NCBI RefSeq assembly: GCF_001439735.1
Contig: NZ_JYLN01000002.1
Coordinates: forward strand, 434,001 to 498,000
DNA length: 64,000 nucleotides
Reading direction: 5' to 3'
Source: Pseudomonas paralactis
GTDB taxonomy: Bacteria; Pseudomonadota; Gammaproteobacteria; Pseudomonadales; Pseudomonadaceae
Of this stretch, positions 40,995 to 49,272 are shown piece by piece. The translations under genes were made by a program, and so were the position numbers. Below the pieces are notes generated by a model. It was given only the letters and a program-made list of their open reading frames with translations. It did no database searches and was not told the DNA's origin. Position 1 is the stretch's first letter, and each line of letters starts with the position of its first letter.

Positions 40995-41798
40995 ATGAAT
41001 CCCCGCACAGCCTTTTTCGCCTGCCTGGACCGTTCACCCCCTGCGCTGTTTGAAGCCGCGCTGTGGCTGGCTGCCGAACACGATGCCAGCGTACAGCCGT
41101 TGCTGATCCTGCAGGAACTGCGTGTGCTGCAACAGCAGGTGAGCCTGGGCATGCCCCTGCTACCAGCCGATGAGCTCGGCCAGCCGCTGTTGCGACGCCT
41201 GAATGACCTGGGGTTTGCCCAGGATGATCACACCCCCCTGCGCCCCGCCGCCGCGCTGCTGGACAAAGTGCTGCTGCGCAAACGCGGGCAACCCTTGGCT
41301 ATGGGCCTGATCGCACTGGAAATGGCACGGCGCCTGGAGATCCCCATGGTCGGCGTGAATTTCCCCGGGCACTTCCTGCTGCGCGTGCCCGGTGCCGACC
41401 ACCTGCTGGACCCGTGCGGCGGTCGACGCCTGTACCCCAATGACTGTCGCGAACTGCTGCACCGCCAATACGGGCCGAAACTCAACCTGCACGCCGACCA
41501 CCTGCATACCGCCGAGCCAAGGGCGATCCTGCAACGGCTGTCGCGCAACCTGCGCCAACTGCACCTGGCCAACGACGAGCCCCTGGCGGCCCTGGTGGAC
41601 GCCGAGCGTGTGCTGGAACTGGGCAACGCCAACGCCGCCGACTACCTTGCGCGCGCCAGCCTGTACCAGCGCCTGGATTGCCCGAGCGCCGAGCGCTTTG
41701 ATCTGGAGCACGCGTTGATGCTCAGTGATGACCCGATCCAACGCCTGCGCCTGACCGAGCGGCTGGGGCACCTGCGGCCCAATTCAGTGGTGCATTGA
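40995..41798 (+). CDS. SirB1-family transglutaminase-like protein with TPR-like C terminus
   Basis: A 267-residue protein of the SirB1 family. The transglutaminase-like domain has LLRKRGQPLAMGLIALEMAR and GVNFPGHFLLRV, followed by LDPCGGRRLYPNDC. The C-terminal third is helical (ALVDAERVLELGNANAADYL) and resembles a tetratricopeptide repeat. The biochemical role is unknown. It is divergent from the dehydrogenase gene. Confidence 0.85.
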   Translation: MNPRTAFFACLDRSPPALFEAALWLAAEHDASVQPLLILQELRVLQQQVSLGMPLLPADELGQPLLRRLNDLGFAQDDHTPLRPAAALLDKVLLRKRGQPLAMGLIALEMARRLEIPMVGVNFPGHFLLRVPGADHLLDPCGGRRLYPNDCRELLHRQYGPKLNLHADHLHTAEPRAILQRLSRNLRQLHLANDEPLAALVDAERVLELGNANAADYLARASLYQRLDCPSAERFDLEHALMLSDDPIQRLRLTERLGHLRPNSVVH

Positions 41799-41811
41799 CC
41801 CAACTCCCAAC

Positions 41812-41911
41812 TGTAGGAGCGAGCTTGCTCGCGAAAAACGCAAGAGCATCGCGTTACCCCAGGATGCCCGCGTTATCGTTAACGTTTTTCGCGAGCAAGC
41901 TCGCTCCTACA
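41812..41911. repeat. REPIN, GTAGGAGCGAGCTTGCTCGCGAA class; supplies a stop codon
   Basis: Inverted arms CTGTAGGAGCGAGCTTGCTC and complement between convergent genes. The right arm overlaps the end of the MFS gene: its TAG stop is the TAG of the REP consensus TGTAGGAGC. Confidence 0.93.
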
Positions 41912-43271
41912 GTGAGGGTTTGAGAATGTCGCTGTGCAGCGGCCCTTGGGGCGTAGTGGGTCCCGGCGAGCGCACCTGAATAATCAACAACGCCGCAATC
42001 ACCGCCGGAATCGCGCAGAAGAAGAAAATCTGCTCCACCGGTATATGCATCGCCAGCAACATACTCCCGAACAGCGGCCCCAGGATTGATCCGAAACGCC
42101 CTACCCCCAACGCCCAGCCCGTGCCGGTGGCACGCACCTGCGCCGGGTAGAAATTGCTGGCAAAGGCATTGAGGGTCAGTTGCCCGCCGATGATGCAGAA
42201 CCCCGCGGCAAACACGCAAGCCACCAGGTAACGTGGATTGTCGTGGTTCAAGCCCAGCAGGATGGTGCACAGCGCGGCCGCCGCCAGCACCCCGGACAAC
42301 AGACGCACTTTGCTTTTGAGACGGTCGGCAAACCAGGCCATGAGGATGGCGCCCAAAGTGCCGGCAAACAGAAACATGGAGGTGACCAGGTTGGCTTCGT
42401 TCAGCGCCAGGCCGCTTTCGAGCAACAGCGATGGCAACCAGCTGATCATGAAATACAACAAAATCAGGCTGACAAAAAAGGTCGCCCAGATCAGCAGCGT
42501 CGGGCGCGCGTAGCCGTTGCGAAACAGCTCCACCACCGTCAGTTTGCTGCCTTGCTCCTTCAAATTTTCCGCTTGGGTCGCGGGCGGCGGTTGCCAGTCG
42601 GGCAGCATCCGCGCCGTGACTTTGCGCAATCGCAGGTACGGCGGCGCATCGCGCAACAGACGCGGCAAGGATTCAGGCAACAGCCACACCAGGAACGGGA
42701 ACAGCAGCAACGGCGTCACACCACCGGCCAGGAACACCGCCTGCCAACCAAACCCATCGATAAACCCGGCCGCTACAAAGCCGCCTGCCGCCCCGCCGAA
42801 CGAAAAGCCGCAGGCCGCCAGGGTCACCATCAAGGTGCGCATGCGCGGCGGCGAGTATTCGGACATTAACGCCATGGCACTGGGCATTGCGCCGCCCATG
42901 CCGATGCCGCAGATAAACCGCGCCGCCATCAATGTGGTGAGGGAATTGGCGAACACCATCAGGACGGTGAGGCTGGCGTAGATCAGCACACAGGCCAACA
43001 GGATGCGCCGCACGCCGAACCGATCCGCCAGCGGTGTCACCAGCAGCGAGCCGAGGGTCAGGCCGAGCAGGTTGGCGCTGAACACGGGGCCGAACGCAGC
43101 CTTTTCCAGGCCCCAATCCTGAGCCAGTGCGGGCACCACATAGCCCAGCACCTGGGCGTCATAGCCATCGGTGACCAGCAGCAGTGCCAGCAACAGGAGA
43201 ATCAACCACTGGTAGCGCGACACCGGGCGGGCGTCGAGCGCCGCACGAAAGCTGGCAATCTGATTGTGCAT
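41907..43271 (-). CDS. MFS aromatic acid:H+ symporter (AAHS family)
   Basis: A 454-residue permease with 12 hydrophobic segments. It has TDGYDAQVLGYVVPALAQDW in helix one, a signature of the aromatic acid:H+ symporters such as PcaK, and the loop motif PLADRFGVRRILLA. It lies downstream of the homogentisate genes, so uptake of a tyrosine/phenylalanine-derived aromatic acid is a fair inference. The stop codon is contributed by a REPIN arm. Confidence 0.88.
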   Translation of the reverse strand: MHNQIASFRAALDARPVSRYQWLILLLLALLLVTDGYDAQVLGYVVPALAQDWGLEKAAFGPVFSANLLGLTLGSLLVTPLADRFGVRRILLACVLIYASLTVLMVFANSLTTLMAARFICGIGMGGAMPSAMALMSEYSPPRMRTLMVTLAACGFSFGGAAGGFVAAGFIDGFGWQAVFLAGGVTPLLLFPFLVWLLPESLPRLLRDAPPYLRLRKVTARMLPDWQPPPATQAENLKEQGSKLTVVELFRNGYARPTLLIWATFFVSLILLYFMISWLPSLLLESGLALNEANLVTSMFLFAGTLGAILMAWFADRLKSKVRLLSGVLAAAALCTILLGLNHDNPRYLVACVFAAGFCIIGGQLTLNAFASNFYPAQVRATGTGWALGVGRFGSILGPLFGSMLLAMHIPVEQIFFFCAIPAVIAALLIIQVRSPGPTTPQGPLHSDILKPSL

Positions 43272-43312
43272 CGCAAGGTACCTTTATTTTTTATTAGGTT
43301 GGCGCGATCAAA

Positions 43313-43516
43313 TGTGGGAGGGGTTTACCCCAATGCCAGTCAGTTAAGCGCGAATCCCCTGTGGGAGCGGGCTTGCCCGCGAAGGCGGTGTGTCAGTCAC
43401 CGCATCTGCCACTGCACTAACGCTTTCGCAGGCAAGCCAGCTCCCACATTTGATCTTCATGGTTGTGAGCATTGCGCTCGCTTAACTGAACTGCATTGGG
43501 GCTTCCCCCTCCCACA
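43313..43516. repeat. Outer REPIN interrupted by an inner REPIN
   Basis: The left half (43313-43350, from TGTGGGAGGGGTTTACCCCA to TCAGTTAAGCG) and the right half (43479-43516) are near-perfect reverse complements over about 38 bases. They are split by 128 bases that contain a second complete REPIN. This is a nested insertion. Confidence 0.88.
43360..43447. repeat. Inner REPIN with two different arm classes
   Basis: The left arm is TGTGGGAGCGGGCTTGCCCG, and the right arm is the complement of TGTGGGAGCTGGCTTGCCTG. The two arms therefore belong to two different REP subclasses. Confidence 0.88.
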
Positions 43517-43522
43517 GGGGTC

Positions 43523-44158
43523 CTAGGGGGTGTCAGGTTGATTGGCGGGGTGGGCCTGCACGAAGGCTGGATGTTGGGCCGCCAATGCCGCCACCCGCCC
43601 AATGCGTGGGTATGCCGCCAACGGTACTTTGAAACGCTCGGCCGCATACAGCTGGGGAATCAGAAACGCATCCGCCATGCCCGGCTGCTCGCCAAAACAG
43701 AACCCCTTATCGCCAATCAACTGCTCCACCGCGCCCAACCCCTGGCTGACCCAATGGGCGATCCATTCAAGCAATTGCGCTTCATCGTGCCCCCACTGAC
43801 GCAACAGGTTCTGCGTGCTGGAGTTATGCAGCGGGTGAATATCGCAGGCAATGATCGACGCGACCGCCCTTTCATGGGCACGGGCTGCCGGATCGCTGGA
43901 GAGCAGCGGCACCTGTGGATAACGCTCCTCCAGATACTCGATGATCGCCTGCGACTGGATCAACGTCTGCCCTTGATCCGTACACAACGCCGGCACGCGC
44001 CCCTGGGGATTGATCGCCAGGTACTCGGGCTGGTGATTGGCGCCGCCTGCAGGCACCAGCAGGTTGACCGGCAGCGCAGTGAAATCCAGACCCTTGAGCG
44101 CCAGGGCAATACGTACCCGATACGACGCGGTGGAACGGTAGTAGGTATAAAGCTTCAT
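43523..44158 (-). CDS. maiA: Maleylacetoacetate isomerase
   Basis: Glutathione-dependent isomerase (GST zeta family) that turns maleylacetoacetate into fumarylacetoacetate. The 211-residue protein starts with the zeta signature YTYYRSTASYRVRIALALKG (SSCR-like Ser/Cys region replaced by STASYR). LINPQGRVPAL and QSQAIIEYLEE follow for glutathione binding. It lies 12 bases after fahA as the third gene of hmgA-fahA-maiA. Confidence 0.95.
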   Translation of the reverse strand: MKLYTYYRSTASYRVRIALALKGLDFTALPVNLLVPAGGANHQPEYLAINPQGRVPALCTDQGQTLIQSQAIIEYLEERYPQVPLLSSDPAARAHERAVASIIACDIHPLHNSSTQNLLRQWGHDEAQLLEWIAHWVSQGLGAVEQLIGDKGFCFGEQPGMADAFLIPQLYAAERFKVPLAAYPRIGRVAALAAQHPAFVQAHPANQPDTP

Positions 44159-44170
44159 AGCCCTGCCCTC

Positions 44171-45457
44171 TTAACGCGCCGCGACCACGGTACCGCGGCA
44201 TTCGCCGAAGCCGATGCTGGCAAACCCTTCGCGGCGGCAACGGCCACGCAGGATGATTTCGTCGCCGTCTTCAAGGAATTTACGTACCTCGCCGGAGGTC
44301 AATTCAATCGGCTTCTTGCCGCCCTCGGTAATCTCCAACAGGCTGCCGAATTGCCCCGGCTGCGGCCCGGACAAGGTGCCTGAACCAAACAGGTCGCCGG
44401 CCTGCAACTGGCAGCCGTTAACGCTGTGGTGCGCAACCATTTGCGCCACGGTCCAGTACATATGCTCGGTATTGCTCAAGGTCAGGCGATGGGCAGGCAG
44501 GTTTTGCTCGCGCATTGAGGCCGTGGTGAGCAGCACTTCCAGTTCGATATCAAAGGCACCCGCGGTCTGATCACGCTTATCCAAAAGGTACGGCAGCGGC
44601 TGCGGATCGCCCTCGGGACGCGCCGGTTGCGCTTTGCGAAAGGGCTCCAGCGCTTCGGCGGTCACCACCCACGGCGAAATACTGGTGATAAAGCTTTTCG
44701 ACAGGAACGGGCCCAGGGGCTGGTATTCCCAGGCCTGGATATCCCGCGCCGACCAGTCGTTGAGCAGGCAGAAACCGGCGATATGCTCGGCGGCATCGCC
44801 GATGGCAATCGCGTCGCCCATGGCATTGCCCTGGCCGATCCATATGCCCAGCTCCAACTCATAGTCCAGGCGCGCGCAAGGGCCGAAGGTCGGCTCGGTC
44901 TGGCCGGCCGGTAATGTCTGGCCTTTGGGGCGTCGGACATCCGTGCCCGATGGGCGAATGGTCGATGCACGGCCGTGGTAACCAATCGGCACGTACTTGT
45001 AGTTGGGCAACAAGGGGTTATCCGGGCGGAACAGTTTGCCGACGTTCTGCGCGTGCTCGATGCCGACGTAAAAGTCGGTGTAGTCATTGATCTTCGCCGG
45101 CAAGTGCATCCGGCAATCGGCGGCGCGGTGCAGCACCTGCGCTTGGCGCTGTTGCAGTGGGCTGCCTTCGGCCAGCAGCGCCAGCAGGCGTTCGCGCAAC
45201 GCCACGCGTGGCCCACGGCCCAGTTCGAAAAAGGCGTTCAATTGGCCACCCGCTGTCGCTTCAACCGCACGCCGGGCGTCACCGTCAAATTCATCCAGTG
45301 CAGCGTGCAGGTCGAGGATCATGTCGCCAATCGCCACGCCACAGCGCGGAGCCGAGCCGTTGATACTGAACACGCCCAGCGGCAGGTTTTGCAGGGGGAA
45401 ATCCGCGTGACCGTTGGCCGAGGCCACCCAGCTGCGGGTCTGCGTTGGTTGCGTCAT
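44171..45457 (-). CDS. fahA: Fumarylacetoacetase
   Basis: Hydrolyses fumarylacetoacetate to fumarate and acetoacetate, ending tyrosine breakdown. The 428-residue protein has the N-terminal SH3-like part (GVFSINGSAPRCGVAIGDMI) and the catalytic mixed-beta domain with DYTDFYVGIEHA, ARLDYELELG, NDWSARDIQAWEYQPLGPFL and SGTLSGPQ. It begins three bases after the hmgA stop. Confidence 0.96.
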   Translation of the reverse strand: MTQPTQTRSWVASANGHADFPLQNLPLGVFSINGSAPRCGVAIGDMILDLHAALDEFDGDARRAVEATAGGQLNAFFELGRGPRVALRERLLALLAEGSPLQQRQAQVLHRAADCRMHLPAKINDYTDFYVGIEHAQNVGKLFRPDNPLLPNYKYVPIGYHGRASTIRPSGTDVRRPKGQTLPAGQTEPTFGPCARLDYELELGIWIGQGNAMGDAIAIGDAAEHIAGFCLLNDWSARDIQAWEYQPLGPFLSKSFITSISPWVVTAEALEPFRKAQPARPEGDPQPLPYLLDKRDQTAGAFDIELEVLLTTASMREQNLPAHRLTLSNTEHMYWTVAQMVAHHSVNGCQLQAGDLFGSGTLSGPQPGQFGSLLEITEGGKKPIELTSGEVRKFLEDGDEIILRGRCRREGFASIGFGECRGTVVAAR

Positions 45458-45460
45458 GGC

Positions 45461-46744
45461 TTATCTCCGATTCGGGTTGAAGGTGGCGGGCAGCGAGGCC
45501 CAGCACGCGTCGTAAGCAGGTTGCAGTTGTGGGCATTGCAGGGCGAACTGGGTCGGGCGCAGCACTTGGCTGGTCTCGAACATGAAGGCCATGGTGTTAT
45601 CGATCTTGTGCGGCGCCAGGTCCACGTTGATGGCCTTGGTGCAGGTCTCTCCATCCGGGCCGTGGGCGCTCATGCAGCTGTGCAGCGACGCGCCGCCGGG
45701 TACGAAGCCTTCGGCCTTGGCATCGTAGGCACCCTGGATCAGGCCCATGTATTCGTTCATCAGGTTGCGATGGAACCACGGCGGCCGGAAGGTGTTTTCG
45801 GCCACCATCCAGCGCGGCGGGAAGATCACGAAGTCGAGGTTGGCCAGGCCATGCACGCTGGTGGGCGAGGTCAGCACGGTGAAGATCGACGGGTCCGGAT
45901 GATCGAAACTCACCGTACCAATGGTGTTGAAGCGACGCAGGTCGTATTTGTACGGCACGTTGTTGCCGTGCCAGGCGACCACATTGAGCGGTGAGTGGTC
46001 CAGCTCGCAGGCCCACAGTTCACCGAGGAATTTCTGTACCAGCGTGGTCGGTTGCTTGAGGTCTTCGTAACGGGCGACCGGCGTGAGGAAGTCACGCGGG
46101 TTGGCCAGGCCGTTGCTGCCGATGGGCCCCAGGTCGGGCAGGCGCAACGGGGCGCCGTGGTTCTCGGCGACGTAACCGCGTGCTTGTGCCTCCAGCAGTT
46201 CGATACGGAACTTGAGGCCACGGGGCAGCACGACGATTTCCAGCGGCTCGACATCCAGCACGCCCAGTTCGGTGGCGATGCGCAAGCGGCCCTGCTCCGG
46301 CACGATCAGCAACTCGCCGTCGGCGTTGAAGAACACGCGCTCCATGGAACGATTGGCGCGGTAGTTATAAATGCTGATGCCCGAAGGTTTTTCCGACCCC
46401 GAGTTGGCAACCATGCCGACCAGTCCATCGATAAAGTCCGTAGGTTCACTCGGAATATCCAGCGGGTTCCAGCGCAGGCGATTGGGCGTCACCGCTCCCA
46501 GCGGGCCACCGGCCAATTGCCGTGCAAGTTTGATGAACGCCGGGTGATTGGCCGACGGCTGGATGCGGTACAGCCAGGTGCGCCGGGCTTCGCTGCGCGC
46601 CATGGTGAAGGCAGTGCCGGAAAACAGTTCGGTGTAGAGCCCGTAGGGGGCCTTTTGCGGCGAGTTCTGGCCGACCGGCAGCGCGCCAGGCAAGGCTTCG
46701 CTGGCGAACTCGTTGCCGAAACCCGACAGGTATTCGAGGTCCAT
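45461..46744 (-). CDS. hmgA: Homogentisate 1,2-dioxygenase
   Basis: Fe(II) ring-cleaving dioxygenase that makes maleylacetoacetate from homogentisate. The 427-residue protein starts [20 protein letters not shown]. Its iron-site region contains [11 protein letters not shown] and [16 protein letters not shown], as in the family. It is first in the leftward operon, and the overlapping operator half-sites lie 32-56 bases upstream. Confidence 0.97.
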   Translation of the reverse strand: MDLEYLSGFGNEFASEALPGALPVGQNSPQKAPYGLYTELFSGTAFTMARSEARRTWLYRIQPSANHPAFIKLARQLAGGPLGAVTPNRLRWNPLDIPSEPTDFIDGLVGMVANSGSEKPSGISIYNYRANRSMERVFFNADGELLIVPEQGRLRIATELGVLDVEPLEIVVLPRGLKFRIELLEAQARGYVAENHGAPLRLPDLGPIGSNGLANPRDFLTPVARYEDLKQPTTLVQKFLGELWACELDHSPLNVVAWHGNNVPYKYDLRRFNTIGTVSFDHPDPSIFTVLTSPTSVHGLANLDFVIFPPRWMVAENTFRPPWFHRNLMNEYMGLIQGAYDAKAEGFVPGGASLHSCMSAHGPDGETCTKAINVDLAPHKIDNTMAFMFETSQVLRPTQFALQCPQLQPAYDACWASLPATFNPNRR

Positions 46745-46775
46745 GGATCTTCCTCTGTACAGAAGTTGTTTTTAT

Positions 46776-46800
46776 CGTAATCCAGTTACGCATAACGTAA
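46776..46800. promoter_or_regulatory. Operator array between hmgA and its IclR regulator
   Basis: Three half-sites CGTAA, TTACG and CGTAA occur at exact 10-base spacing (46776, 46786, 46796), forming two overlapping palindromes that share the middle element. They lie in the 120-base divergent gap. In P. putida the IclR regulator HmgR represses hmg genes from such a region. The exact site here is inferred from symmetry. Confidence 0.65.
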
Positions 46801-46864
46801 TTTGATCACTGTTGACCGTCAAGCTATAAAGACGCCCATTCATCTCTCGGATTCTCGCCCTTCC

Positions 46865-47644
46865 ATGGAAAAGCCCCGCGACACCGGTAAACAGAAAGTC
46901 CGCTCGGCGGAAGTCGGCACCGATATTCTCAAGGCCCTGGCCGAACTGTCCCCAGCCACCTCGCTGTCACGCCTGGCCGAGCATGTGCAGATGCCCGCGA
47001 GCAAGGTCCATCGCTATTTGCAGGCGCTGATCGCCTCGGGCTTTGCCGAGCAGAACACTGCCACCAACCATTACGGCCTGGGCCGTGAGGCGTTGCGCGT
47101 GGGGCTGGCGGCGCTGGGCAGCATGGATGTGTTGAAAGTCGGCGCCCTGCCCCTGGCCGAACTGCGCGATGAATTGAATGAAACCTGCTTTCTGGCGGTG
47201 TGGGGCAACCAGGGCGCCACCGTGGTGCAGATTGAGCCGGCAGTGCGCGCCGTTACCGTGGTGACGCAACTGGGCTCAGTGTTGCCGCTGCTCAGCTCTT
47301 CCACCGGGCTGGTGTTCAGCGCTTATCTTCCGTCACGGGAAACTGTAGAACTGCGCGAACGCGAGGTTCAGGCCGGCACCGCCCACAGCTTGGCGGACGA
47401 TCAAGCCTATGCCAGCGTGTGCGAGCAAATCCGCAGCCGCGGCCTGCACTTTGTACATGGCCTGCTGATGCCCGGCGTGGACGCGTTGTCGGCGCCGGTG
47501 TTCAATGCGGTCGGGCAAGTGGCGGCGGTGATGACCGTGGTCGGCCCAACCTCGCTGTTCCATGCCGATGAAGATGGCCCGGCGGCGCAGCACTTGCTGG
47601 CGGCGACCCGGGCCGTGAGTTGGCGGATGGGTTATCAGCCCTGA
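46865..47644 (+). CDS. hmgR: IclR-family regulator, HmgR-like
   Basis: A 259-residue IclR-type repressor. The N-terminal winged helix has LSRLAEHVQMPASKVHRYLQ, and the effector domain has GREALRVGLAALGSMDVLKV and HGLLMPGVDALSAPVF. I chose the ATG at 46865 (MEKPRDTGKQKVRSAEVGT); the upstream open frame begins with TTG only. Divergence from hmgA-fahA-maiA points to HmgR, which in P. putida responds to homogentisate. Confidence 0.85.
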   Translation: MEKPRDTGKQKVRSAEVGTDILKALAELSPATSLSRLAEHVQMPASKVHRYLQALIASGFAEQNTATNHYGLGREALRVGLAALGSMDVLKVGALPLAELRDELNETCFLAVWGNQGATVVQIEPAVRAVTVVTQLGSVLPLLSSSTGLVFSAYLPSRETVELREREVQAGTAHSLADDQAYASVCEQIRSRGLHFVHGLLMPGVDALSAPVFNAVGQVAAVMTVVGPTSLFHADEDGPAAQHLLAATRAVSWRMGYQP

Positions 47645-47645
47645 A

Positions 47646-49103
47646 TCAATCGTCGCTGCGCGCCAGCGCCACGGCCACGCGATCCTCCAACGCCTTGACC
47701 TGCGCGCCGGCCACCACGTAGTTGTTGGTCAGCATCGAAAACACCAGCTTGCGCCCGCCAGCGTCGGTGATGTAACCACTCAATGACGACACGCCGCCCA
47801 TGGAGCCGGTCTTGGCGTGCAGGTTGTTTTGCGCCTGTGTGTCGCGCAGACGATAGCGCAGGCTGCCGCCGGTCATGCGGTCGGTGTTGCCGGCAATCGG
47901 CAGCGCGTTGTACCAGACGTCGAACCACGGCTGTTTGCGGGCGGCCAGCAGCAGTTCGGTAAGGGTTTGCGACGACACCAGGTTGCGCCGCGACAGGCCT
48001 GAGCCGTCGACCTGACTGAATGTGGCGGTGTCCAGCCCCTGGCGCTTGAGGAACCCGGCCACCGCCACGGCGCCCGCCGCTGCCGTGCCGCTGTTGGCAG
48101 TCTTGCGCCCCATGGCCTTGAGCAAGGCTTCTGACATGTTGTTGTTCGAGAGCTTGAGCAACGGCGTGATCAACGCCTGTAACGGCGCCGATTGGTGCTC
48201 GGCCAGCACCGTTACCGCCGCCGGGCTTGCCCCGCCCATCACTCGACGCCCCAGTACGGTGATGCCCTGTTGCGCCAGGGCTTGTTCAAACAGATTCGCG
48301 ACCAGTTGCGTTGGCTCCCAGACGCTGACCAATTGCTGGCTCTGCTTTCCCGGCGCCACTGCGCCGCTGAGTTGCAACAGGTTAGTGCCATGGCGACGGT
48401 TGATCCCATAGCTTTTGCCCGGTCCGCTCACGGCACGGTTGCTCAGTTGCAGGTAATCAGTAGGCGGGAAAATATCGACACTCACCGGCGAGCCGACCCG
48501 CAATGGCGCCTTGGCTGTGACCAGTACGCTGCCCGCATCAAAATCCGCATTGGGTGCCACGGTCAGCGCCGAAATCTGCGCGCCGTAGTAGGTGGTTTCA
48601 TCGTCATGGGACCAATCCACCCCCAATCGCTCGGCATCGAACCAGGTGTCATCGAACACCAGATCGCCTTGCACCTGGCGCACGCCCTGGCTGGCCAATT
48701 GCGCGGCCAGCGCCTGGTAATCGGCAAACTGAATGCTCGGGTCACCCAGGCCACGCAGGTACAGGTTGCCGGTCAGGCGGTCGCCCTGGCGTATGCCATT
48801 GCTCAGCAGTTGGGTGGCAAAGCGGTATTGCGGCCCCAGCACATCCATGGCCGCCGCCGTGGTCAACAGCTTGAGGTTGGACGCGGGCACCAACCGGCTG
48901 CGTGGGTTGTGCTGATACAGCGTGGAGCCCGTGCGGGCGTCACGTACCATCAGCGAGACCGTAGCACCTTGCAGCGCCGGATCGCTCAGCAGTTTATCCA
49001 GGGTTGCCGGAGTGGAAGTTTGGGAGACACTGGCGCAGCCGCCCAGTAAAAAACTCAAACCGACCAGCAGGGTGCCGGTGCGTAGCCATTTTCCAAAGTA
49101 CAT
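47646..49103 (-). CDS. dacB: D-alanyl-D-alanine carboxypeptidase/endopeptidase PBP4
   Basis: Periplasmic penicillin-binding protein that trims or opens peptidoglycan cross-links. The 485-residue protein has a lipoprotein-type signal (LSFLLGGC, lipid-accepting Cys23), SxxK nucleophile motif SNLK at residues 75-78, SNN in KLSNNNMSEAL, and KTG in HAKTGSMGG. Lipidation of PBP4 is not universal, so membrane attachment is inferred. Its stop is nearly shared with the convergent regulator. Confidence 0.94.
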   Translation of the reverse strand: MYFGKWLRTGTLLVGLSFLLGGCASVSQTSTPATLDKLLSDPALQGATVSLMVRDARTGSTLYQHNPRSRLVPASNLKLLTTAAAMDVLGPQYRFATQLLSNGIRQGDRLTGNLYLRGLGDPSIQFADYQALAAQLASQGVRQVQGDLVFDDTWFDAERLGVDWSHDDETTYYGAQISALTVAPNADFDAGSVLVTAKAPLRVGSPVSVDIFPPTDYLQLSNRAVSGPGKSYGINRRHGTNLLQLSGAVAPGKQSQQLVSVWEPTQLVANLFEQALAQQGITVLGRRVMGGASPAAVTVLAEHQSAPLQALITPLLKLSNNNMSEALLKAMGRKTANSGTAAAGAVAVAGFLKRQGLDTATFSQVDGSGLSRRNLVSSQTLTELLLAARKQPWFDVWYNALPIAGNTDRMTGGSLRYRLRDTQAQNNLHAKTGSMGGVSSLSGYITDAGGRKLVFSMLTNNYVVAGAQVKALEDRVAVALARSDD

Positions 49104-49175
49104 CAGTAGCGTTTTCCATAAGCATGCAATGGCGGCAACGCTAACAGCTCGCTATCAATGTGGCGACCGCTTTCC

Positions 49176-49262
49176 TGTGGGAGCTGGCTTGCCTGCGATG
49201 CAGACAACTCGGTGTATCAGGCAAACCCGGTCGATGCCATCGCAGGCAAGCCAGCTCCCACA
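49176..49262. repeat. REPIN, GCTGGCTTGCCTGCGA class
   Basis: Inverted arms TGTGGGAGCTGGCTTGCCTG and complement between dacB and the TonB receptor. It is the last REPIN in the window; none follows up to 64000. Confidence 0.92.
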
Positions 49263-49272
49263 GATAAATGAA

